The notes under the pieces: generated by a model | Databases searched by the model: none | Seen by the model: the letters and a program-made list of their open reading frames with translations, nothing else | What the model was told of the DNA's origin: nothing | Translations under genes and position numbers: made by a program | DNA from: Clavulina sp. PMI_390 | Taxonomy: Eukaryota; Basidiomycota; Agaricomycetes; Cantharellales; Hydnaceae | Assembly (NCBI GenBank): GCA_015039315.1 | Contig: WIDE01000066.1 | Location: 107,088-171,087, forward strand | DNA length: 64,000 nt | Direction of reading: 5' to 3' | In this document: positions 11,494-22,090 of the stretch, piece after piece | Layout of the letters: each line of letters opens with the position of its first letter | Numbering within the stretch: the first letter of the stretch is position 1

Positions 11494-12367
11494 ATGACAT
11501 TCCAGGCGAGAAAACGCCCTGGAGGTGACCAGCCACGCAAGGGGACGCGTGCTGCACCCAAATTTACACATCTCCCCGCTCAACGAGGTGCGCCTGCTGA
11601 CACTCAAATTTTCAGGACACTCCTTGTGGCCTAACAATTTTATTATCATTCTTCCAGCCAAAAAGCTCAAAGAAGAGTGGATTATAAAGCAAAGGATAAA
11701 AAATGCGTATCGGGCTCAGAAGCGACGCGGAGAAGAGTCCTCTGGCAAACCCGCTTTCCCCAACCTCGATCGGTCCTCTCCGTCAGAGGCTGTTATGGAG
11801 GAAGGCTTAGCTGTGGAAGATAATAACTCTGGGGACGATGCTGAAAATGATGATTCTGAATCTGAATCTTCTGTCGCTGGTCCTTCTAGGGGTCAGAACC
11901 GCCGTTCGCACTCCCCTCCCGCTCGCGAACCAGTCTCCAATGCCTCACACCCCTCAAAGTCCAAAGACAAAGGTCCTTTGGGTGCTCAAACCAAGGCCTC
12001 CCAATCTTCAAAACCGACGCGGCCTTCTGGCAGAAACAACTCCCGTCCTCATACCCTCCATAAGCGTAACCATGCGTCCCAATCACGACAGGCCGGTAGT
12101 GGTGGTGACGCTGATGCTGAGTCGGCACGTATACGGGAGCTAGTGAAAGAGGCATACTCCCCCTCCAGTCTGCATACGTTCAAGTCGGACCCGCTGAAGA
12201 AGCGGGGTAACCGTGATGCGTCGTCCACCAGCAACAGAGGGCGAGGTGGTGGAAGAGGCGGGAGAGGAGGGACGACAGGACGTGGTCAGCCTGATATGAG
12301 GAAGCGTATGGGCGCCCTTCTTGCCCAGATCGAGGCCAACACTGGGGGTCATAGTCGTAGTAGTTGA
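11494..12367 (+). CDS. Basic nucleolar-type protein, Fyv7/TAP26 rRNA-processing-like
   Basis: Exons 11494-11587 and 11658-12367 (70-nt intron, phase 1) give 267 residues. The N-terminus is very basic (MTFQARKRPGGDQPRKGTR), followed by KEEWIIKQRIKNAYRAQKRR, an acidic Ser-rich middle and an RGG/GRG-rich segment (RGRGGGRGGRGG). The tail GRGQPDMRKRMGALLAQIE looks like a conserved C-terminal helix. This layout recalls Fyv7-type proteins that act in 40S maturation, but the match is from general pattern and not secure; it could be another RGG-rich nucleolar or RNA-binding protein. The first exon, found through the frame-preserving intron, replaces an upstream stretch lacking a good start. Confidence 0.6.
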
Positions 12368-13371
12368 GCATTTCTGCTGCTCCCCCAAAATCCAAACCCC
12401 ACAGCCTCCGACCCCTCGGTCCCAAATGGCCTAGCAGGGCCCGCTCCTCCGATGTTGAATTGGCTATGACCGAATGCGGCCCGATCAACGATCTAGGATG
12501 CGCCACTATGCTCACGGAAGCCTTATGCCAAGCCGTTGTTGTTTCCCCAAGGCCACGTACTCTACTTCATGATTCGCGGCCATCCGCATAGTTTGGCCGA
12601 CTTGGCAACATAGATTCAACTCATGGATCATCATCGCACGTTTCTACAGACGTAATGTCTTGTTCGGGCGGGAAGCCGTTGTACATCATCATACTGCATG
12701 TACGCACACCGTAACTCTCAAGTCTCAGCCCTGTCATCCCCCTTGTCATGTATTCCACGAGCTGATGGGAGAACCTCTCGAATTGTCTATACCTTTTTGC
12801 CGGAGACCGCGGGCTCAAATATGCCCGAGTAGCCAAAGATAGAGCCTGCTGCCCCACCTGACTTGGCATCACTACGTCTTACATTCGGCGGCGCATCCTG
12901 GATCGGCCTGACACTTCGTGATGCGGACGGAGTTGATATCTCAATAGGCGCTACTACTAACGAGCGACATTTCTGTCAGCTAATGAACCTTACAACTCGA
13001 CGCGACAAGTTTGTTTACGAAAACTAGACCATCACATTTTGCGTAAACAACGGGTGACGCTGTCTCGTACATTCACCTTCCGGTTTAATCTCTTCCGAGT
13101 CTTAATTCCTATACCCGAAGCCCCACATATTTGCATCACCGCCAAACACCCGGGAGTGTGGGCTCATTACGTCTTAGAGGCTCACCCTGTTACATACAGT
13201 CGGATGATCATGCGAACCGTCTGCATGGCAGCCGTGTGAGTCACCCTGATCAGCACTTGGGGTATATATGAGCCAGATCGAAGGCTGGGTTTTCAAACTT
13301 CACTCCACCAACAGTCACTACCCATTCTCCACCCCATCCACTCGAAACCAAACCAACCTACTCATTTCACG
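12368..13371. other. Intergenic stretch with promoter of the secreted-protein gene
   Basis: I find no gene in this kilobase. Its right end is the promoter of the small secreted protein: a TATA-like element (GGTATATATG, 13261-13270) lies about 100 bp before the ATG, followed by a CA-rich leader typical of highly expressed fungal genes. Confidence 0.5.
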
Positions 13372-13774
13372 ATGAAGTTCGCTGTTGTCCTCGCTTCTCT
13401 CGCTGCCCTCATCCCCCTCGCCAGCGCGGTTGACTACCGTCAGCTCATCACCGTCCCTGCAGGCTATTCGAGCGGCACTGACTTCTGCAATGATTGGATC
13501 AGCGACTGGTGTGTGTTGGTTCATGAAATTTATTCTCAGTCTTCAGTTGCTATATTATGATACATATACTAACCATTCATTTTCACTGAATCGATATATA
13601 TCTAGCCACACCAAGGTGACCGCTGAGGCCTCTGACGAGTTCTTCAACAGCGCGTACTGCGTTCCCGGCGATTATCAAGGCAACAACGTTGACACCGAGG
13701 CTCTCGCTTACTGCGTCTACTCGAAGCCTTACACCACTCAGCTCGCTGCCACTGAGGGCTCGACCGTTGTCTAA
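13372..13774 (+). CDS. Small secreted cysteine-containing protein
   Basis: Exons 13372-13508 and 13606-13774 give 101 residues. Residues 1-18 (MKFAVVLASLAALIPLAS) are a typical signal peptide with an AxA-type cleavage site (ASA). The mature part of about 82 residues has four cysteines (FCND, DCHT, AYCVP, AYCVY), enough for two disulphides, and no known domain. Size, secretion signal, cysteines and a strong-looking TATA promoter fit a small secreted protein or candidate effector; a structural cell-wall or surface role is equally possible. Codons ending in C are favoured (CTC, GTC, ACC), suggesting high expression. A likely 3'-UTR intron (GTGAGT at 13780 to ACGCAG near 13836) follows the stop. 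Confidence 0.8.
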
Positions 13775-14561
13775 ACAGTGAGTAATTGATTCTTGGATAA
13801 TCATTCGATTTGAGCCCTGACTCACACGAAACGCAGATCTTCTCCGGGACTGGCTCTCAAAGTCAAGCCTCCAATGCAATTACGTACTTGCACCTAACCC
13901 GAGAATACACGATCATTGTATGACACTGTTCTTAATTCGTGTGATGTTCTATTGAGATGATGCCAAATGCCAATGTGGAGAACAGCAATGTTGATACTGA
14001 GGACTTTAAGAAAGAACAGCCAAGGAAATTAATCTCTTGATATTAATCAAAGTAGGCTGAAATCATTTGATTGAAAGAGAGAGGCTCAGGAGATGGACAT
14101 AGGCGCAATCAGTGGTTCTGATGGACTTCTCAGTTCTCACGCTTTGTGGACAGCCACTACACATTGCACAAACCTCCTCCACTGCAAGTGCGTGAGCTGT
14201 AATCGAGAGCTGAAACAGGTAGTTCTTTTATACTGGAAGCTACACCAATGAGTGAGAATGAATTCTTTGCAGTATCATTCAAGACCTCTTGCTGAGTTGG
14301 TGTGATGCCGCACGACTCGCCATCCCCCTCGACTCCGCTTCTATGGCCACAGCACTGCCCTCTCCCCAGTCCATATGGGGATCCAAACTTCCCCGCCTGG
14401 AGCCCCTAATAAACGGGATCAGGCGCCCATAAGTCAATGTCTAATATATCAGCCATTGAACACCCATCATGATCGCCTCAGCCTTCAGGCTGCCTCATGG
14501 ACAACACTACCTCGTGGCTAACATAGAGACGTTGTCTTCGCAACCATCTCCACGACGACGC
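13775..14561. other. Intergenic stretch, no supported gene
   Basis: This holds the 3' UTR of the secreted protein and the promoter of the first membrane-protein copy. The open frame that begins at 14469 extends the next gene upstream, but alignment with its tandem copy places the start at 14562. Confidence 0.45.
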
Positions 14562-15320
14562 ATGAGTTCCCCCCGCAACGAAAAAGTCTATCGTATCCAA
14601 GACGCGATGAGCGGAGGATTTGTTGCGCTATCGGTGATCTCCCTCATAACTGGACTCTACGGGCCTGATGCGTTCAAGGCGGTATCACTTGCCACGGGGG
14701 TTTTTTCGATTCTGGGGAGCTGGGCAGCATCGTCTTCGAGGTGACTATACGAACCCTATCCGTTGACCACCCTTGAGGCTATCCAGAGCCTGACATATCT
14801 AATCATCATTGCCTTCTATTCGCGCTCTTATAGAAGGTCGATGCTGGCAATACCTCTCTCTCCAATAGACCTCGAGAATGCTATTTCCACTTCCAACATA
14901 ACTTTGACTGGCTCGCAAAGGATGTCTCCGGAGTTCCCTAATCATCGAGGCAATACACCTGTCACAGATTGGCCACGCTGTCGGTATCTCCCCCGTCGTA
15001 AAGTCTATAATTCATATATCTGACCTTTCCGTATCCCTCCTGTCTGTCGTAGTGCGCCTCCGATCGATGTCTCAGCCATCGCTATCTTCAGTGCTCAAGC
15101 CCAACTGGACAATTGATGATACCAAGGCTCCTGAGCCACTTCATTTTCGTTCTACAAGTAAGTCTATATATTAAATTACCGGATTTATTGACGGAAACCT
15201 GAACTACTTTTCACAGTTCAACATTCCCTCCTGCCTCTCTATGGCGGTCCTTCAGGAGAACCGTTTCTGGCATACAACCCGCAGACACATCCGAATACTC
15301 CCTCCGGGTCTCCTGTCTAA
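14562..15320 (+). CDS. Two-helix membrane protein, tandem copy 1
   Basis: Four exons (14562-14740, 14834-14994, 15053-15157, 15217-15320) join in consistent phase into 182 residues. After a short basic N-terminus comes a hydrophobic hairpin: GGFVALSVISLITGLYG, then AVSLATGVFSILGSWA, probably two membrane helices. The rest is hydrophilic and Ser/Pro-rich, with the conserved segment LRSMSQPSLSS opening exon 3. The model is supported by the copy at 16025, which has the same four exons, identical intron phases and identical lengths for exons 1 (179 nt) and 3 (105 nt). No known domain is recognised. The donor of intron 2 (GTCGTA) is weak but has its counterpart in copy 2. Confidence 0.7.
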
Positions 15321-16024
15321 TCACTCTAATCTCGTCTACCGGGATGTTATCTCTCTCTGGCTTTGAGTTCAGTCATGCTGGTCGTGACACTTTGCTCGCG
15401 GTAGTAGGGCCCGAGATGATGCATAGTTCGGTTCTGATGTACTTAAGCTGAATTGTATTCTGTAATAGTGTGCTTAATCCATCTGATTTGTTTCTCCAAT
15501 CCGAACAGCTCAATGAATGCTTCGACTTGACTGCGGTTCTCGCAAAGTGTAGTTTTAAGGAAGTTCCGCCAATCTGGTCGCTCATAAACCCTAACACGGC
15601 CAGAGTAGCCTTTCTCTAAATCATACGAGATCTCAACTGCGCGAGAGCAGCGGCCAACGCTGACGAAGTAGATGGCCACAATTGAATTGAATTGATGACA
15701 GGCAGTCAACAGCAGCAAATAAAGGAGTGGCTCGGTAACGTCGACTGTACTTGCTCTCCAAAGCGCGCACTTGGTATCAAACAGTCGTTGCATCATCCCT
15801 CTAGTTGAATGTGGCTGAATTAATCTAGCCTTTGGGGGTCCCCCTGTACTGATGCGGATCCTCCAATATCACACCATTGAGTCTCGGTCCCCCGCATAGC
15901 CTCTAGACGCTGCCTCCAGGCTGCCTCGTTGATTGCATGCGGCTGTCTCACTGCATAGCCCAATTGGGGCGAGTTAATCCCTCTTCCCGCCCTTCAACGC
16001 CGTGCATGCCTCGTTGTCCAGCGC
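15321..16024. other. Spacer between the membrane-protein copies
   Basis: About 700 bp with no supported gene. Minus-strand open frames at 15373-15597 and 15443-15796 have no recognisable content and no counterpart beside the second copy. The last 150 bp resemble the leader of copy 1 (shared CAGGCTGCCTC and CGCATGAGTT blocks). Confidence 0.4.
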
Positions 16025-16802
16025 ATGAGTTCAGCTCATAGGACCAGATTCCGTCGTATACAGCGTATTGCTAGCGGGGGATTTGTGACGCTTGCTGTTA
16101 TCTCGCTCATCACAGGCCTTTATGGGCCTGGTAAACTGAAGGTGGTGTCGCTGGCCACGGGTGTCGTGTCAATTCTGGGGAGCTGGGCGACGGCAAACAC
16201 AAGGTAAGTGATAAGTACTCTGGTCGTCCTCAGCCGTTTGACCGGAATCTAGAACCTTACTTCTCATCATAATTTCCTCGTGTCTGATCATTCCAGAAGC
16301 CAAATCTCAGAACTTCCCTTGTATACCGACCTCGCGAGTCCTGTTTCTTCCACTAGTATGACGACTGCTATCCCTCTCCGAACTGTCACTCCGACCACGC
16401 CTTATTCTATCCGAAACGCGTCCGCAACAAACGCGCCACGTCGTCAGTTCTTCTATACTCGCGAAGCTCAATGACCCCAAATAACAGATTCGCATTCGCC
16501 CTCCCGATATACCCTTCTCTGATAGTACGCTTCCGATCCATGTCTCAGCCATCACTATCTTCCTCATTCGCCGCCGACTGGGTGAACGAACATCCCAAAC
16601 TTCCCGAGCCGCCTCATGTCCGCGACACGAGTCAGTCCAAATCCAATTGTCTGATCAATCAAAATAGCTACTAATTCACTTAGGTTGGATGACAGTTCGA
16701 CTCAGCCTCCTTCCTATTCATGGAAATGCCTCTCCTTCACTCGAAACACCTCTGACTGCTAGCTCATCAGCCTTCTCGGAGGCTTCTCCCCTGCAAACGT
16801 GA
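16025..16802 (+). CDS. Two-helix membrane protein, tandem copy 2
   Basis: Exons 16025-16203, 16297-16439, 16526-16630 and 16696-16802 give 177 residues in consistent phase. It starts MSSAHRTRFRRIQRIASGGF and has the same hydrophobic hairpin as copy 1 (VTLAVISLITGLYGPG, VVSLATGVVSILGSWA). Exon 3 begins with the conserved LRFRSMSQPSLSS. The helical exon is best conserved; the Ser/Pro-rich tail has diverged, consistent with an older duplication under membrane-domain constraint. The function is unknown. Confidence 0.72.
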
Positions 16803-17580
16803 TTGTCCCACCAACCACGCACACGATCTGCGCTTTCCTCGTCATTATTAGTTGATCTAATCCTGATCATGAAACCGTGGTTTGAATTTTACTCATCGGT
16901 ACGACGCAACTCGTTCCACCTTCCTATGGGCCATGGATTCAACTCCTTCGCCACAATACACCACTTCTGCTGTTTTTACATTTATTCCTTCGTTTCTTTT
17001 TGGTGCTTCTGTTTGTGCTTTGGGGCCTCGCCTCCTTTCTGGCGGCTACGAGGCTTGCTGATTCTTGACGAATCAAAGGACACTCAATAATATTGTTTGT
17101 TTTCTTAACGTATTTCTCCCCCCATCATAGCTTATCCTGTCTTTTTGGATGCGCTCGCTCCCTATATTGCTGTAAATTATGCGTCACCTGGTCGTGCTCG
17201 CCCATTCCCTCCCTCCTCCCCCTTCCCCCGCTTCTCCCGCAATGTTTTCTTGGTTCTTGATGGATCATTTGGTACTGAGTGCCGCCATTTTGTTCTTAAC
17301 ATATTTTCTTTTCTTGTCACTATCCAACCTGTTCTTCGCTATTCTTTTTTGGCTAGTCCATATTGTGCTGCTTGTAATATATATCTTCTCTTCAGTGTGG
17401 CACCCTGTGTGCTTATGAGCTCCCTGGCCAATTTGAGTTCCTGGGAGTGTCTTGGCGATCGCCGATAGTGGTATCTTATCAAGAATAGGATAATGGAGGC
17501 CATTATTGAATGGCTTAAGCATTCAATTTCTTAGTACCAACTTCGGTATCAATCTCAGTACAGAATCTGGCGGTCGGGGA

Positions 17581-17605
17581 GTGTGATGGAGTGTGATGGA
17601 GTGTG
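17581..17605. repeat. Short tandem repeat, 10-bp unit
   Basis: The unit GTGTGATGGA is present twice plus a half unit (GTGTG). It is too short to infer a role. Confidence 0.7.
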
Positions 17606-18210
17606 AAACACGAAGCTCACGACAGAGCTGTCACAGCGTTCATTTGACGCGAGGCTCCGATAATGCACCCTCGATTCAGACTTCTGGAATCGCCACGATA
17701 TCATTGATCTCAATGCTTTGAATTGTCGGTCATTTAGAGCCTGCAGGATTACACGGTCAAATCGTGGAGACAGAAAACAATCTACGAGAATCCCAGCGTC
17801 GAGAATAGCATTGTCAGGTGGTGCTCAACTAGGAAATGGACGTCAGAACGACTCGTAGAGCACTCTCAATATTTGATAGAATCACTCTCCACGTCAACTG
17901 GGATGTAAGTCGGAATCCTAGTCGAGTCGGGCTATCTTTAGAGGTCTGTAGATCACAGGTCTGTGGTCGAACAGAAGAGATCGTAACTATATTCTTTGCT
18001 GATCCCACAGATTTGAGCGGTTGCCGAGTATTTATTCATATGTAGTACTGTGAACGTGCGCCAGTCGGGATCGGCTTGACATGCCAAGAATCATGTGGAT
18101 CTGGCGGGAGCAGCTGTAACGAGTCATGAGATTGTGCATCGTTACAGCCTTTGAATCACGATCGATGGACGAGGTAGTGGCATTGTGCCACTGCCTCACG
18201 GTCGGAAATG

Positions 18211-18600
18211 CCCAGTCTGTGAGAATATACCCATAGCAATGAACGGGGTGAATTAGCCCATTGATATTGTGGCGCTTCAGCGCCAGGGCGTGCACGTCCC
18301 TGTAGTGCTGGCCAAGCGTAGCTGAAGATGTCGAAAAGGCGAGTCTGAGTATCAGGGAAGGGATTTTTTTTTATAGATATATTGCCAATGGGTTCATCTA
18401 TATGTTGGGCCCATGAAGGTTGCCAAGGTTGAGATAAGCTCTGTTGGAGGTTGATTGGGACGTGCGAAAACCAGTTGCCCTCGGCGACATTGTTCTCTTC
18501 AATCATGCCGGCAATAAAGTAGCCCCGCCAACCCACGAGCTTCGATTGTAGAAAACCGAGGATGTGCGCTCCTCGTCCCCGCCACATCCTTTTCCCCCTT
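18211..18600. repeat. Upstream leader repeat of the DUF6533 array, copy A
   Basis: Sequence starting with the block GAGAATATACCCATAGCA and ending near CCCCGCCACATCC is repeated upstream of copy B (20990-21320), and its end is seen again upstream of copy C (about 25490-25530). It shows that the tandem units carried promoter as well as coding sequence. Confidence 0.7.
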
Positions 18601-18735
18601 CTCTGCGGTTTCAGTTGCGGCTTCCTCTATTGTTATATAGTGCTTCCGACATAATCAAGCAGAAGGTCTTTGTTCTGAGAGTCTTCTGAGTCTTTTCTTG
18701 GCTTGATCTGCGCCTGTGAAGCGCTCTTGGTCTCG

Positions 18736-20896
18736 ATGAGCGACCAACAAATCATCGAAGCGATTATTGCGATTGCCCCAGGAGTATACAACTCGAATGT
18801 GAGTCAGGGTATATCCCAAGCCCCATGTTCTGTGTAGTCCGTTCTTCTGTGCACTGAATGTGGAGGTCTACAATTTTTATGTGCATAGTTGGCTTTCCGT
18901 GCGTCCTCGTACCTCCCTTTTCTTGCCCCTCGTTATGAAACTTCGCTGGAACTTCGTATCCAGTTTCTTCCGCTGTATGGTTTTTCTGGGATTGGGTCAT
19001 TTCAATAGACGCAGAGGTAAGTACCTACAGCTAACATCAGAGCACACAGTACTAATATTCACGATGTATTAGGTTCAGCTGTTCTGGGGGAAGAAATTGG
19101 TACTCCTCATCCGATTCCGAGGTAATCTGGGGTTACGCGAAGCTGACATACCTTCTTCCATTAGAACACAGGCTCCCTTCTATATTTTTCCAATCGGTTA
19201 GTGCCAGTCTCAACGCCTAAGAGGGCCCATCTGATCGTCCGACCGTAACTTGATAGAATTCTTGCCGTTGCCACATTATTGTTTGTCCAATGGTTATCGC
19301 ATCTGGCGTGAATACTGAAACCTTCATATCTTAGGGTACATTTCCAAAGTAAGCGTCGTTCCCCGGTGGGTGCTTGACGAGTTTGACCAGTCACTTTGCT
19401 ATCCAGCCAGCGTGCGGCCATTGAGCTTGGCCCAGAGCGCAGAAATGTAAGCACAAGCCGTCCATAAGCGGCCAGATGACCTGGGGGCTTATTCCATGTG
19501 GTGATCGGCCGTGCCCTACAGGTGTAAACCCCTCGTTTTCAGCCTCTTAGTTCTCAATGGGATCAGCGGTTTCATTGTGCAAAGTGAGCCTAGATTTCAG
19601 TGTGAAGAGTGGAACAGGATGAATAATCCCCTCTCGTGTTGACGACTGGCACTCGTAGCCGTACTTGTGCTGAGGACCTATGCGTTGTGGGACTGTAATA
19701 AGTGGGTATTTTGGTTCCTCATGGGCCTCAATGCAGTGAGTACCGCGACCCCCTTATAATCGTGGCCGTAAATGCTTATGTTGTTTCCGGCTAGTCTGCG
19801 ACTATTGCCCAGCAGGGTCTTGTCTTCAACATTTGGGGGAAACACAACTTCACTGTTATTGGGAACCCCCTCCCTGTCCCCTACACTGGGTGCCTTGTTA
19901 GTTTCACCAAAGGAACATGGGAGAGATACATTCCTATCCTTGTTTTCGAGTTTGGTAAGTGCTAGTCTATGCATATTAGACGACTTGATGTATTGATTCA
20001 TAGTTCTGGTCCATTAGGGGTGGTGTTTTTCCTCCTGGTAAAGTTTGTCGACTATATCCGCCAGGGCAGAAGCAATCGAGTGTTGTATATTCTGTTCCGA
20101 GATGGTAAGCTCTGTTGTGCTAGATTACGCGAGAGGGTTACTCATCTCAGCGCCAAGGCTTCATTGAGTTTAGTGGTCAGTATCCTCCAGCATTGTCACA
20201 GTCAGTTTAGCCACTCAACGATACCGTGTCATCACACTGGATATAGCTGTCACTGGTGCGTTCTAGGATATGCTAGTGATGATATGATTTTGGTACCATT
20301 CGCTGACGTCGTCCTCATTAGTGTGCTCAATGCTCAGCCTATTAATCGGCATATTTGATTACGTATGGTCTCAATCGCTGGCTAATACCGTCCGTAAATC
20401 TGAACGTTTAGCATTTATCAGGATGACTCCGCCAATCTTGACCTCATTACCTTTGACCTCGTGTCCTCCATTTCCATCATTTGCTGCGCTCGCATGCTAC
20501 TCAATATTCGAGACGTCATGAAGCTGTCGGACCCATTGGACACTACAAAGCCAAACCCATGGTCCCTTGATGACTCCTTTGATGAAAGATATGGCGGAAG
20601 TAGCGGAAGCGGCGGGCATACCGCTGGTCCTCAAAGTGAAACGAGTCAAGTCGACATGTTTGACACTTTCTTCCGCAGCATCCAGCAGCCAACAAGCGCC
20701 ACCAATGCGGCTGACGATCAGTTTGATGCGTTTTTACCCACCGTCTATGACCCTGATGCGCCTGGGGACAGCGGAGATGCAAAGGGGAAGGAGATCTCTC
20801 GAGAACCCGTCGGTTTGGCTTCTGGTTCGCATCACGAGGCTGACAAAACGCTCGAACGAATGGATAGAGCTTGAAGTATGGCCGGAGATGGTATAA
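18736..20896 (+). CDS. DUF6533-type multi-pass membrane protein, array copy A
   Basis: This fungal membrane protein has many short exons. The first five are 18736-18798, the 10-nt exon 18889-18898, 18964-19016, 19073-19099 and 19165-19196, all phase-consistent. They encode MSDQQIIEAIIAIAPG, then SSAVWFFWDWVISIDAE, VQLFWGKKL and NTGSLLYFSNR, matching the N-terminal DUF6533 pattern (W-D-x-x-I-x-x-D-x-E-V-x-L-x-W). Later exons include VLRTYALWDC, the extracellular-type block NPLPVPYTGCLVSF, GRSNRVLYILFRDG and the cytoplasmic tail ARMLLNIRDVMKLS. About seven helices are expected; the function of the family is unknown. Near the end the main frame stops at 20874, but a one-base shift would continue to the family ending NEWIELE (stop 20896). 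Confidence 0.75.
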
Positions 20897-20989
20897 GACA
20901 ACATACGCGCTGGCGAGGGCGAACGGTTAGGTACTGGGGACGATGACTCTGGCGCAGTACCGTACCCCACGATCGGACATGTCCTGCAT

Positions 20990-21320
20990 GTGAGAATATA
21001 CCCATAGCATTAAACGGGGTGAACCGGCCTTGACATCATGACGCTTTGACTCCACGTTGCGTGCGCTCCAGCTCTGGTCAAGCATGGTTGAGGATGCCGA
21101 GAAGTTGACTCTGAACGTTATGGAAGCCAGTTCGTAGCTGCACTACCAATGGGTTTGTACACATGTTGGATACAGGCTGCCAAGCTAAGACGAGCTTTTT
21201 TTGGAAGGTGATCGGATGTGCGGAGGTTGTTACTCTTGCCGAGATTACTCTCCTCGATCATGGCGGCAATAAAGTAGTCAGGCCAACACATGAAAACTGA
21301 GGATGAGCGCTCCGTATCCC
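20990..21320. repeat. Upstream leader repeat of the DUF6533 array, copy B
   Basis: This is homologous to 18211-18600 (shared TGAGAATATACCCATAGCA, ACGGGGTGAA, CCAATGGGTT and GGCAATAAAGTAG blocks). It runs directly into the assembly gap, so the promoter-proximal end and the first exons of copy B are missing. Confidence 0.7.
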
Positions 21321-22090
21321 NNNNNNNNNNNNNNNNNNNNNNNNNNNNNNNNNNNNNNNNNNNNNNNNNNNNNNNNNNNNNNNNNNNNNNNNNNNNNNNN
21401 NNNNNNNNNNNNNNNNNNNNNNNNNNNNNNNNNNNNNNNNNNNNNNNNNNNNNNNNNNNNNNNNNNNNNNNNNNNNNNNNNNNNNNNNNNNNNNNNNNNN
21501 NNNNNNNNNNNNNNNNNNNNNNNNNNNNNNNNNNNNNNNNNNNNNNNNNNNNNNNNNNNNNNNNNNNNNNNNNNNNNNNNNNNNNNNNNNNNNNNNNNNN
21601 NNNNNNNNNNNNNNNNNNNNNNNNNNNNNNNNNNNNNNNNNNNNNNNNNNNNNNNNNNNNNNNNNNNNNNNNNNNNNNNNNNNNNNNNNNNNNNNNNNNN
21701 NNNNNNNNNNNNNNNNNNNNNNNNNNNNNNNNNNNNNNNNNNNNNNNNNNNNNNNNNNNNNNNNNNNNNNNNNNNNNNNNNNNNNNNNNNNNNNNNNNNN
21801 NNNNNNNNNNNNNNNNNNNNNNNNNNNNNNNNNNNNNNNNNNNNNNNNNNNNNNNNNNNNNNNNNNNNNNNNNNNNNNNNNNNNNNNNNNNNNNNNNNNN
21901 NNNNNNNNNNNNNNNNNNNNNNNNNNNNNNNNNNNNNNNNNNNNNNNNNNNNNNNNNNNNNNNNNNNNNNNNNNNNNNNNNNNNNNNNNNNNNNNNNNNN
22001 NNNNNNNNNNNNNNNNNNNNNNNNNNNNNNNNNNNNNNNNNNNNNNNNNNNNNNNNNNNNNNNNNNNNNNNNNNNNNNNNNNNNNNNNNN
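21321..22090. other. Assembly gap (770 N)
   Basis: A run of 770 undetermined bases. By comparison with copy A, the missing segment should contain exons 1-3 of copy B, including its microexon. The equivalent distance in copy A is about 300 bp shorter than the gap plus its flanks. The two open frames that cross the Ns are artefacts. Confidence 0.98.

Larger units (their letters stand above)
16803..18735. other. Intergenic stretch with short repeat and array-unit leader
   Basis: No gene is supported. A T-rich stretch (17100-17420) gives a hydrophobic open frame (17179-17418), but its composition explains this. A 10-bp unit, GTGTGATGGA, is repeated two and a half times at 17581-17605. The segment 18211-18600 is the first copy of a leader sequence that recurs before the other DUF6533 genes. 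Confidence 0.45.

Noticed and set aside
17179..17418. Hydrophobic 79-codon frame that resembles a membrane protein
   Set aside because: The stretch is T/C-rich, which produces Leu/Phe codons in any frame; no splice partners or homologous copy were found.
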